From Rhizobium sp. ZPR4 (lineage in GTDB: Bacteria > Pseudomonadota > Alphaproteobacteria > Rhizobiales > Rhizobiaceae), in contig NZ_CP157967.1 in assembly GCF_040215725.1 (NCBI RefSeq), forward strand, positions 3,380,501-3,444,500: DNA of 64,000 nt, given 5' to 3'. The position numbers were made by a program, and so were the translations under genes. Position 1 is the first letter of the stretch, and the number at the start of each line of letters is the position of its first letter. Under the pieces are notes generated by a model, which saw only the letters and a list, made by a program, of their open reading frames with translations, was not told the DNA's origin and did no database searches. This document shows, piece by piece, positions 8,694 through 16,093 of this stretch.

Positions 8694-9164
8694 GGCACAG
8701 GAACGGCAAGTTTCCCCTGATCGGCTATTTAGTGTTTCCACAGGAGAGCAGACAACGGATGCCCAAGAAGTTGAACTGCGCTCGGTCGGCTGCGACATCA
8801 TTGTTCAAGAACAGGGTTCAGTCCAATCCCTTACCCGGGCTGCACTATCCTGGCAAAGCGCCTGCGCAACGTTGATACCGGAGACGCGCTCGTTGCCGTA
8901 CGCCTCGATCGTTCGGCTCGTTCGCTGAGCCATCTATTCGAGGTCATCGAGGATCTCTCGGTCAGAGGGGCGCATTTCCGATTGCTACAAGATCCGATCG
9001 ACAGCTCTATAACGCAGCGCATGTTCTCGCGCCAAGTGCTTGGCGGCGTTGCACAGCTCGAACGCGCGCTGATCTCCGAACGAGCAAAAGGCATCAAGGC
9101 CGCAAGAACAACGGGCGGACTTCCAGTTGACGCCGCCTCCGAGAAAGAACCCCGGAGGCCTTAG
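8690..9164 (+). pseudogene. Serine resolvase/invertase, frameshifted remnant
   Basis: Fragments of a small serine recombinase of the Tn3-resolvase type appear in three frames in order: an LIGY start (near 8720), then STGEQTTDAQEVELRSVGCD with IIVQEQGS and SLTRAALS (8740-8850), then GDALVAVRLDRSARSLSHLF through FRLLQDPIDS and GGVAQLERALISERAKG (8880-9110). At least two frameshifts and the loss of the C-terminal helix-turn-helix show it is dead. Its presence marks an old transposon or integration event next to the Fic gene. The remaining sequence to 9390 has no gene I can support. Confidence 0.75.
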
Positions 9165-9390
9165 CGAAAATGACCGCGGTGCGGAAAGCGGCTTGCGCCG
9201 ATCGCATCGAAGCTTCCGCCAGCCAATGGCTTTCTTCGGACGCATCGTCGAAGTTACCTCGCGAGCGTAGCTATTAGATATGGTCATTGTCCTGTATTTA
9301 TTGCGAAAAAATGCCATCAATAACGCTGACTTTGCTATTTTGTAAGCGTTAGAATCGATCCGGACAGCTGGAAACCTGCCTCATGCAATC

Positions 9391-9579
9391 TTACTCGCCG
9401 CGCTCGTCCTCGAGAGCGGCAATTTCGTCGGAAATTTCCGCAATCCGTTGCCGGAGCTCCGCTTCGGTACCGTCGTCCACCTCGCCTTCGCCGAAACAAT
9501 AGCGCGCTATATGCAGCTCAAGCCTGGCTTCGAGCTGCTCGCGCTGGGTGCGCAGTTGTTTAAGATAGCTGTTTCGCAT
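9391..9579 (-). CDS. Small coiled-coil hypothetical protein
   Basis: This minus-strand frame encodes about 62 residues from an ATG at 9579 (MRNSYLKQLRTQREQLEARL, later RQRIAEISDEIAALEDERGE). The frame stays open to an earlier ATG at 9618. The composition is highly charged with heptad-like spacing of Leu and Ile, so it should form a helical coiled coil. I recognise no family and see no operon partner. It could be a real small protein or a chance frame. Confidence 0.35.
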   Translation of the reverse strand: MRNSYLKQLRTQREQLEARLELHIARYCFGEGEVDDGTEAELRQRIAEISDEIAALEDERGE

Positions 9580-9837
9580 CGCGAGCCACGCTTTCCGAGA
9601 AAAGAAGATAAGTCTCACCTAAATAAATGGGATCGAAACCAGAAAGTTTCGATAGGCATCCTGCGCCAAAGCTGAGACGCGACGCGCGACAAGACCGCAC
9701 GCTAAGGCCATTGCAAAGCAGCTGACCGCTCATCACATTCATGCGAATCGCATCTGAAATGATCCTGAAGGCAAATATTAGGCGCTGACATCCGCTTCGG
9801 ATTTGGGCTAATTCAGGCGGAATGTTCGAGGTATGGT

Positions 9838-11124
9838 GTGTTGAACGAAAAAATTGCAGTCATTGGCCTCGGTTATGTGGGCCTACCAGTCGCGATCGCG
9901 CTCGCCGAAAAATTCCACGATGTGGTCGGTTTTGACATCAACGCTTCGCGCATCGCCGCGCTAAAGGCGGGCGACGACGATACCCGTGAGGTTTCGCCCG
10001 AGCGGCTGAAGGCCAGTGGCCTTCGGATCTCAGGCGAAATTGAGGATTTGCGGGGTCGCGATTTCTTCATCGTCGCCGTGCCGACACCGATCGACCGGAA
10101 CCGGCAACCCGATCTGCGGCCGATGATTTCGGCCTCGCGCACCGTTGGCAAGGTTTTGCGCGAAGGTTCGATCGTCGTCTACGAATCGACCGTCTATCCA
10201 GGTGTGACCGAAGAAGTCTGCGGCCCGGTACTGGCCGAAGTCTCCGGCCTGCGCCAGGGCGAGGATTTCCATGTCGGCTACTCGCCGGAGCGCATCAACC
10301 CCGGCGACAAGGAACATACATTCGAGCGCATCGTAAAGGTGGTCGCCGGCGACGACGAGGAAACGCTGGAAAGGATCGCCGCCATCTATGGCGCCGTGGT
10401 TGAGGCCGGCATCCACCGCGCCCCCAGCATCAAGGTGGCCGAGGCCGCCAAGGTGATCGAGAACACCCAGCGCGACCTGAACATTGCACTGATGAACGAG
10501 CTTTCGATCATTTTCGAGAAGATGGATATCCGCACGGCCGATGTGCTGAAGGCGGCCCGTACGAAGTGGAATTTCCTGCCTTTCACTCCCGGCCTGGTCG
10601 GCGGCCACTGCATCGGCGTCGATCCCTATTATCTGACCGCGAAGGCCGAAGAGCTCGGCTACCACCCGGAAGTCATCCTGTCGGGCCGGCGTATCAACGA
10701 CGGCATGGGCGCCTTCATCGCCCAGAAGCTCATCAAGATGCTGGTCGCGGCGAAAAAGCCGATCAATGGTGCCCGGATCGGCATATTCGGCCTGACCTTC
10801 AAGGAAAACGTGCCCGATCTGCGCAACAGCCGCGTTCCCGATATTATCAGTGAACTGCGTCAGTTCGGCCTGGAACCGCTGGTCCACGACCCGATGGCGA
10901 GCCATTCGGAAGCTGAAGAAGAATATGGCATCAAGCTCAAGGAGTTGCAGGATTTCGGCAAGCTTGACGCCCTCGTCCTTGCCGTTCCCCACAAATCCTA
11001 TCTGGCCGAGGGTGCCGGCAAGATCCTCGATCTCTTGAGTGAGAACGGCGTCGTCGTCGACGTGAAGGCCGCTCTCGATCGGAGCAACTCTTTGCTGGAA
11101 GGCCATTCCGTCTGGAGTCTCTAA
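9838..11124 (+). CDS. tviB: UDP-N-acetylhexosamine 6-dehydrogenase, TviB/WbpO-like
   Basis: This enzyme of the UDP-sugar dehydrogenase family oxidises C6 of a UDP-N-acetylhexosamine to a uronic acid with two NAD+, supplying an acidic sugar for surface polysaccharide. The 428-residue protein has the N-terminal Rossmann motif GLGYVGLP (about 11-18), the central dimer domain and the catalytic cysteine block GGHCIGVDPYYLTAKAEELG near 255-274. The C-terminal UDP-binding domain contains FGLTFKENVPDLRNS. The NTQRDLNIALMNEL segment and overall pattern favour the TviB/WbpO (GlcNAc/GalNAc) group over plain UDP-glucose dehydrogenase. Start is GTG at 9838 or TTG at 9841. It is the first of four O-antigen-type genes and has higher GC than the genes near 50 kb. 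Confidence 0.88.
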   Translation: MLNEKIAVIGLGYVGLPVAIALAEKFHDVVGFDINASRIAALKAGDDDTREVSPERLKASGLRISGEIEDLRGRDFFIVAVPTPIDRNRQPDLRPMISASRTVGKVLREGSIVVYESTVYPGVTEEVCGPVLAEVSGLRQGEDFHVGYSPERINPGDKEHTFERIVKVVAGDDEETLERIAAIYGAVVEAGIHRAPSIKVAEAAKVIENTQRDLNIALMNELSIIFEKMDIRTADVLKAARTKWNFLPFTPGLVGGHCIGVDPYYLTAKAEELGYHPEVILSGRRINDGMGAFIAQKLIKMLVAAKKPINGARIGIFGLTFKENVPDLRNSRVPDIISELRQFGLEPLVHDPMASHSEAEEEYGIKLKELQDFGKLDALVLAVPHKSYLAEGAGKILDLLSENGVVVDVKAALDRSNSLLEGHSVWSL

Positions 11125-11139
11125 GGCTGAAAGGCTGGC

Positions 11140-12075
11140 TTAGCGCGCCTTCGCCCCTGCACCGGCGACCGTCGCCGCCAACCCCTCTTCGATCGAATAG
11201 GGCGGCGACCAGCCGGTAACCGCCCTCGTCTCGCCGATATCGACCTGAAGCGAGCCAAGCAGCCGCTGCGCGGCGGCTCGACGCCCCAGAAGCGCGGCGA
11301 GCCCCTCCAGCAACGCTGGGGGCACCGGCAGCATCCAAGCCTTGCGCCCCGCGGCCAAGGATAGTTTGGCGATCAGTTGGCCGATCGAAAGATCTTCGCC
11401 ATCACTGACCAGAAACACGCGATTTCCAGCGGCCGGATGGCGAGCGCTGAGCAACATGAAGTCGGCGAGATTGCCGACGAAGATCAGCGACCTGCGGTTT
11501 CGAACCGCCCCGAACGGCCAGGGAAACGGCCGGGCGGCCCATGTCATCAGGCTTGCGAAATTCGCCCTCACCCCTGGGCCGTAGACGAGCGGCGGCCGGA
11601 TGATGACGACCTCCATACCCGTTTCCGCTGATATCGCAAGCAGGGCCTCCTCCGCCTCGAGCTTCGAGCGGCCATAGGCATCTTCCGGATGCGGCGCGTC
11701 CGAAGCGCTGAAGGGCTCTCCCGCCGCCGTCCCCTCGCCGTTGACCTTGATCGAGCTTAAAAAGATGAAGCGTTTCACGCCCGCGCCGGCTGCCTGCCGC
11801 GCCAGATTGGCCGTTGCATCGACATTGACGGCGCGAAACGCGGCTAGCGGATCGGCAGCACTCTCGTTCATGACATGGACGCGGGCTGCCAGATGCATGA
11901 CGATATCGACACCGGCAAGCGCTCCGGTCCAATCGGTATCGCCATTAGCTGCCCCGATGACGGCGAAGCCTGGGCGGGAGTTGCGACTGACCGGCCGATA
12001 ATCCATCCGCCGGCGGGAAAGCTCCGCGCATAGAGCCTGTCCGACAAAACCCGTCGCACCCGTCACCAGGATCAT
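11140..12075 (-). CDS. NAD-dependent epimerase/reductase, WbpV/WreQ-like
   Basis: This is an extended short-chain dehydrogenase of 311 residues with the N-terminal Rossmann motif TGATGFVG and a catalytic Ser-Tyr-Lys set, here FLSSIKVNGEG and AYGRSK. The SIKVNGE block is typical of the subgroup that includes WbpV and Rhizobium etli WreQ, which reduce a 4-keto UDP-sugar to UDP-N-acetylquinovosamine. A UDP-hexose 4-epimerase role is the alternative. It lies beside a PglC-like sugar transferase, as wreQ does beside wreU in R. etli; that comparison is from memory. Start 12075 gives the family N-terminus MILVTGATG; a longer frame opens upstream. It converges on the dehydrogenase gene with a 15-bp gap. 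Confidence 0.75.
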   Translation of the reverse strand: MILVTGATGFVGQALCAELSRRRMDYRPVSRNSRPGFAVIGAANGDTDWTGALAGVDIVMHLAARVHVMNESAADPLAAFRAVNVDATANLARQAAGAGVKRFIFLSSIKVNGEGTAAGEPFSASDAPHPEDAYGRSKLEAEEALLAISAETGMEVVIIRPPLVYGPGVRANFASLMTWAARPFPWPFGAVRNRRSLIFVGNLADFMLLSARHPAAGNRVFLVSDGEDLSIGQLIAKLSLAAGRKAWMLPVPPALLEGLAALLGRRAAAQRLLGSLQVDIGETRAVTGWSPPYSIEEGLAATVAGAGAKAR

Positions 12076-12259
12076 GCCTACGCTGCCTCCGCTTTTGCGC
12101 ACCATTATTAGCTGAGACATGCTTTGCACAGGATATTCGCTCGGAACAAGGGCGGGGAATCTTGCCGTGGATGGTTGTGCTTAAAATCGCGATATGAGAT
12201 GCACAGGGCAATGACGACCTTCATTACCCTTACAACACAGGGCGATGCAACGATAAGAG

Positions 12260-12838
12260 ATGATGCTTTATACGATCGCCAAGCGCCTTTTCGATTTTCT
12301 CGCCGCTTTTGCGGCGGCCATCGTCTTTTTCATTCCGATCCTGATCGTCGCACTCGCAGTACGGCTGACGTCGCGCGGCCCGATCCTCTATTGGTCGGAT
12401 CGCGTCGGCCGCAAAAACAAGATCTTCCGCATGCCGAAATTTCGCAGCATGCGCACCGACACGCCTGCGGTCGCAACCCATCTGCTGAAGGACCCCAAGA
12501 TTTATCTGACGCCCATTGGCTCCTTCCTGCGCAAATCCAGCCTCGACGAACTGCCGCAGCTCTGGTGCATCCTCAAAGGAGAGATGAGCATCGTCGGCCC
12601 GCGCCCTGCCCTTTTCAATCAGCACGACCTCATAGCCCTGCGCACCGAGCGCGGCGTCGACGCTTTGCTGCCGGGCTTGACCGGCTGGGCGCAGGTCAAC
12701 GGCCGCGACGAACTGCCGATCCCCGAGAAGGTGGCCCTGGACGAAGACTATCTGCGCCGGCGCTCCTTTCTTTTCGATCTCAAGGTGATTTTCCTGACAG
12801 CCTTGAAAGTGGTCCGGCGCGACGGAGTTGCCCATTAA
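12260..12838 (+). CDS. Initiating sugar-phosphate transferase (PglC/WcaJ family, short form)
   Basis: Bacterial sugar transferases of this family place the first sugar-1-phosphate of a polysaccharide repeat onto undecaprenyl phosphate at the inner membrane. This 192-residue protein is the minimal catalytic form. One N-terminal hydrophobic segment (about 8-36) is followed by [20 protein letters not shown], the DELPQLW block with the catalytic acidic dyad, then [10 protein letters not shown] and [12 protein letters not shown]. These blocks are all conserved in PglC. By context it could load QuiNAc or another N-acetylated sugar. ATG at 12260 and 12263 are both possible starts. The divergent reductase gene shares the 185-bp upstream region. 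Confidence 0.88.
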   Translation: MMLYTIAKRLFDFLAAFAAAIVFFIPILIVALAVRLTSRGPILYWSDRVGRKNKIFRMPKFRSMRTDTPAVATHLLKDPKIYLTPIGSFLRKSSLDELPQLWCILKGEMSIVGPRPALFNQHDLIALRTERGVDALLPGLTGWAQVNGRDELPIPEKVALDEDYLRRRSFLFDLKVIFLTALKVVRRDGVAH

Positions 12839-12992
12839 CAAGCATCCGGCGAAATCGACATCATTGATGCACCGGCATCGGAAAATGCCGCATTCCTGCC
12901 CCTTTGCAACCATAGGGGCGGTCATGGGGGCGAGAAATGCCGGATGATGAACCGACTCTAGACGAAGGCGGACCACATTGGACGACTCGCGC

Positions 12993-14378
12993 ATGAACAA
13001 ACCGCATGCTGATCTCGCAGCTGAGCCGATCGGCGTCACAAAGGCCTCAAGCAGCATGGCAAAGCCGGTCGCCATCATCGGTGGCCTGCTCTGGCTACTC
13101 GTCGCCTCCCCGACCGTGGTCGAAAGCGATGCCTATCGCTATGCCACCGCGCTTCTCTCTCTGATCGCCCTCTATTATTATATCAAGGCACCGATACGGC
13201 CGCGCACGGACTGGATCGGCTGGCTGTGCATGGGCTGGGCCTTCTATGTCATGGCCCGGTTCTTCATCACCTTCTGGCTGACGCCGCAGCACGATATCGG
13301 CGCCTCGGACTGGCTATATGCCTTCCCCTTCTTCTTCCCCATCATGGGCGTCGCTTTCCTGCTTTATGAAGAGCTGATGGAGAAGATCGTCGCGGCCTAT
13401 TTTGCCGTGGTCCTCATCATGCTTGTGGCAACACAGCATCTGTGTGAGGTCTTTGCCGGCGAGACCATCCGCCCGCTGATCATGAACAATCAGATCCATG
13501 GCGCCGTCGCCTGCGGCATGATCGTGATCTTCACCCTGTTCTGGCTATTGCACTACCTGACGGACAAATCGAGCGATCGCCGGATCGCGCGCTTCGCCTA
13601 TATCGTCTCGCCCTTCATCTTCGCGCTCTGTTTCATCGCCATCTACGGCGCCAAATCGAAAGGCGTCTGGCTGGCGCTCGGCATCACCCTGCCGCTGCTG
13701 GCTCTGATTACGCTGACCTATCTGCGCCTGAAGAGCGGCGTCATCGCCATCATTGCCGTTGCGGCCCTTTTGATCGCCGGCATCTATGGTGTCAGGCACA
13801 ATCTCGACAAGACGGCAGGACCGACCGTATCGGCGGCCATTTCCATGGTGGAGAATGTAGCCAACGGCCATGAGATGGGCGGCGTGGTCTCCAATACCAT
13901 CAGCTCGACCAACACCCCTGTATCAATGGACGAGCGCCTGCAGCTCTGGTCGAACAGCTGGGAGGTCTTTTCCTCCGCACCGATCTTCGGCTGGGGCAAC
14001 AGATGGCTCGAGCGCTGGGCCGAAACCCGCTATTCCCATATCCAGTACACGCTGCTGCACAACGGATACCTGGAAATCCTGGTGCGCTACGGCCTATTCG
14101 GCGCGGCAATCATGGGCTTCATGCTCGCCACCTTCATCCGCGCTGTCTGGCGCGCCCGCAAGGCAGGCATCATCCCGCGCGCCGCATGGCACGCCTACAT
14201 CGCCTGCCTTTTCTTTTTCTCATTGACGCTCCTCAGTAACTCCAACAACCGCCTGGCGATCGGCGAAAGCCTGGCCTTCGCAAGCTCCGCCTTCGCCTGC
14301 TGGTGCCATATGCGGCTGAAGGGGGAGTATTTGACGACGCCGAAGGTTGAGATGAAGGAAGCGGCCGTGAGAGCGTGA
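12993..14378 (+). CDS. O-antigen ligase/polymerase family membrane protein (WaaL/Wzy)
   Basis: The 461-residue protein has about ten to twelve hydrophobic segments and one large periplasmic loop (roughly 270-340). The loop is followed by the LQLWSNSWEVF, FGWGNRWLER and LLHNGYLEILVRYG blocks typical of the Wzy_C/O-antigen ligase superfamily. Such proteins either polymerise lipid-linked repeat units (Wzy) or attach O-antigen or other glycans to lipid A-core (WaaL) in the periplasm. Sequence alone does not separate the two roles. Start is the ATG at 12993; an in-frame TTG at 12978 is an alternative. It ends the O-antigen-type block. Its 3' end abuts IS481 debris, suggesting that transposition trimmed what followed. 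Confidence 0.82.
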   Translation: MNKPHADLAAEPIGVTKASSSMAKPVAIIGGLLWLLVASPTVVESDAYRYATALLSLIALYYYIKAPIRPRTDWIGWLCMGWAFYVMARFFITFWLTPQHDIGASDWLYAFPFFFPIMGVAFLLYEELMEKIVAAYFAVVLIMLVATQHLCEVFAGETIRPLIMNNQIHGAVACGMIVIFTLFWLLHYLTDKSSDRRIARFAYIVSPFIFALCFIAIYGAKSKGVWLALGITLPLLALITLTYLRLKSGVIAIIAVAALLIAGIYGVRHNLDKTAGPTVSAAISMVENVANGHEMGGVVSNTISSTNTPVSMDERLQLWSNSWEVFSSAPIFGWGNRWLERWAETRYSHIQYTLLHNGYLEILVRYGLFGAAIMGFMLATFIRAVWRARKAGIIPRAAWHAYIACLFFFSLTLLSNSNNRLAIGESLAFASSAFACWCHMRLKGEYLTTPKVEMKEAAVRA

Positions 14379-14384
14379 GCATGA

Positions 14385-14534
14385 TAGTTGTACGAACGCT
14401 TCGGGTAGCTGGTTGGCATAGTGCACAGGCCGCCGTGACCGATCCGTGAGCGCCTCCAACCCGTCTTCCTTGTAGCGATTGAAGATCTTATAGCCGGTCT
14501 TACGCGAGATCCCGAACTCCCTGTCGGGCGACAT
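14385..14534 (-). pseudogene. IS481-family transposase fragment (helix-turn-helix part)
   Basis: The reverse strand encodes REFGISRKTGYKIFNRYKED followed by GLEALTDRSRRPVHYANQLP. This is the N-terminal helix-turn-helix region of IS481-type transposases. The frame breaks soon after, and no DDE catalytic domain follows. Only about 50 residues of homology remain from a protein of 300-400, so it is a relic. It lies directly beside another truncated gene on the same strand, marking a recombination scar between the O-antigen block and vapBC. Confidence 0.75.
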
Positions 14535-14564
14535 GAGAAACTAACCCCCTGTCGACACTGGGAA

Positions 14565-14708
14565 CTGCCCACTCCGCATGGATGAGGCTAACAGAAAACG
14601 AGTGGGGCCGAACCCGCGCAGGTACGGGACAATGACGCGAGCGCCTGCGTCCGCAAGACGAGACGCGACTTCGTCATAGGCGTGGGGGTCGTAAGGAAAT
14701 CCGTGGCA
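14565..14708 (-). pseudogene. Alpha/beta-hydrolase fragment
   Basis: The reverse strand reads HGFPYDPHAYDEVASRLADA, then GARVIVPYLRGFGPTRFL, then SMRSGQ. This is an internal piece of alpha/beta-fold hydrolases of the epoxide-hydrolase/haloalkane-dehalogenase type: the oxyanion HGFP motif and the strand leading to the YLRGFGPT block. Both the start and the catalytic nucleophile region are missing, so it is not functional. It is fused end to end with the IS481 fragment. The flanking sequence to 15087 contains no other gene I can support. Confidence 0.65.
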
Positions 14709-15087
14709 GCTACATGCGTCCAATTCGGATTTCAAGTTCGTCCGATCCGGAATTCGTAGCCGTCCGTTTCGGAAACTCGATGCGGACACGTGCCGCTACC
14801 GGGAAGAGCAAGCGGCGGCCCGTTAGAGGCCGCTTTTCAATTCCTAAGAACCCAGCAGATTATGTCAGGCTGTACGATGCTCCACTATCAACGGCCGATG
14901 TGAGGGCGCAAAGCAATCGTCCCTCGCTCGGTTGCGACTCCATTCGTTTAAAACGACAACCCATAGCCCAAAAATGGAATCTGTTGATGTGAGGGAATCG
15001 AACCCGCGACCAGAATGGTGTGAACGCCTGGGTCCGCTTGCGCTGGAATTGGGCACGGGGCGAGAAACAGATATGAAGCCAGTCCAT

Positions 15088-15112
15088 CGTATGGACAAAA
15101 TTCGTCCATACG
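15088..15112. promoter_or_regulatory. vapBC operator palindrome
   Basis: CGTATGGAC (15088-15096) and GTCCATACG (15104-15112) form a perfect 9-bp inverted repeat with a 7-bp spacer, 36 bp before the antitoxin start. A perfect palindrome at this position is the usual binding site for the VapB antitoxin or VapBC complex, giving conditional autorepression. A TATACA sequence directly downstream (15115-15120) could be the -10 element. Confidence 0.65.
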
Positions 15113-15148
15113 TATATACAGTGGTTGTCATGACAACAAGGACGTCAC

Positions 15149-15391
15149 ATGCTCAGTATCCGAGATCAGGAAGTTCGCACCCTAGCGGAAACCGTCATGC
15201 GCAAACGTGGCGCCTCCAACCTGACCGCCGCTATCAAGCTTGCGTTGCAGCACGAGATTGAGCGGGCTGACGAAGCTGTGCCCTTGAAACAGCACGTCGC
15301 GGAGATCCGTGCCCGCGCGCTTGCCAAGGCAAAACTCCCGCCGACCGCGCCCTTGACCAAAGAGGAACGCGACGCACTCTGGGGCCAATGA
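15149..15391 (+). CDS. vapB: VapB-type antitoxin (Rv0623-like family)
   Basis: This 80-residue protein begins MLSIRDQEVRTLAETVMRKR and continues ASNLTAAIKLALQHEIER. That is the pattern of the VapB antitoxins related to Rv0623, with an N-terminal ribbon-helix-helix-like DNA-binding segment and a C-terminal tail that wraps the toxin (TKEERDALWGQ). It overlaps the vapC start by four bases (ATGA), the standard coupling in this operon type. A palindrome upstream supports autoregulation. Family assignment rests on this arrangement and on the conserved N-terminus. Confidence 0.82.
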   Translation: MLSIRDQEVRTLAETVMRKRGASNLTAAIKLALQHEIERADEAVPLKQHVAEIRARALAKAKLPPTAPLTKEERDALWGQ

Positions 15392-15804
15392 TGTTCATCG
15401 AGACCTCGGCATTCGTCGCCATCCTTGCGGGAGAACCGGAGGCCGACTTATACCTAGCCGCAGTCGATGGCGCCGTACGCCGACAAACCGGCGCGCATGT
15501 CCGGCTTGAGGCAACCATCAACCTGGCGCGTATTCTTGGGCTAGAGATCCTTGATGCCCAAGAGATGTTCGACGCCTTTCTTCAAGCGGCCAAAATTACC
15601 GTGGTTCCAATCACCGATGCGATCGCTCGGCGCGCAGTGGAGGCTTTTGCCGTATACGGCAAAGGAAAGGGTCACCCAGCCCAACTCAATTTCGCCGACT
15701 GCCTGTCCTATGCCTGTGCGCACAGTCTCAACATACCGATCCTGTTCAAAGGTCGTGATTTTACAGAAACAGATCTCAAGAGCGCTTTACCCGACGCGAG
15801 CTGA
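15388..15804 (+). CDS. vapC: VapC-type PIN-domain ribonuclease toxin
   Basis: VapC toxins are magnesium-dependent PIN-domain RNases, most often cutting tRNA or rRNA. The 138-residue product has the acidic active-site positions of the family: the N-terminal FIETSAFVAIL (Glu in place of the more common Asp, as in many members of this subfamily), the middle RLEATIN, and the late NFADCLSYACA followed by PILFKGRDF. The start overlaps vapB, and ATG ATG offers two adjacent starts. The pair looks intact and probably acts as an addiction or stress module that stabilises this accessory DNA. Confidence 0.85.
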   Translation: MMFIETSAFVAILAGEPEADLYLAAVDGAVRRQTGAHVRLEATINLARILGLEILDAQEMFDAFLQAAKITVVPITDAIARRAVEAFAVYGKGKGHPAQLNFADCLSYACAHSLNIPILFKGRDFTETDLKSALPDAS

Positions 15805-16093
15805 GCCGCTTCAATCGAGCAACCGGTCAACCAAGACCGAGTGGAAGTGTCCGGGAGCCGCAGCGCCGCCAACATTCGCTACAACACCTACGCCCGAAAG
15901 GGTCGGAGCCTTTCATATCGAGCCGTCTTTATGAAATACTGAATGGCATGCTTTTGACGGAGAACGTGGCTCCTGAAAGGGGTTAGAACTTACGAACCCT
16001 GCAGTCACAAAGGTCCTCCGCCTCAAATTCGTGCCGCCTCCATTACCGCCTGAACCGTCGATCGACATGCTGGCCCAGCTGGAAAGGCTGAGC
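15805..16093. other. Gap between vapC and the second Fic gene
   Basis: A plus-strand frame ending at 16134 encodes TNPAVTKVLRLKFVPPPLPP followed by SIDMLAQLERLSLAERAFGR. It looks protein-like, but it has no clear start and I do not recognise it. It may be the 3' scrap of a gene cut off by rearrangement. Nothing else is seen. Confidence 0.3.

Noticed and set aside
10030..11106. Long minus-strand open frame opposite the nucleotide-sugar dehydrogenase
   Set aside because: It lies entirely antisense to a clear gene with all family motifs. It is a by-product of GC-rich codon usage.
12230..13078. Minus-strand frame overlapping the sugar transferase gene
   Set aside because: Antisense shadow of the PglC-like gene; low complexity and no family match.
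14991..15011. Minus-strand sequence GGTCGCGGGTTCGATTCCCTC resembles the T-arm of a tRNA
   Set aside because: Only four of five stem pairs form, no matching acceptor or anticodon arm is found upstream on that strand, and no CCA end follows. It could be a tRNA 3' fragment left by integration, but it cannot be called a tRNA gene or attachment site from this alone.
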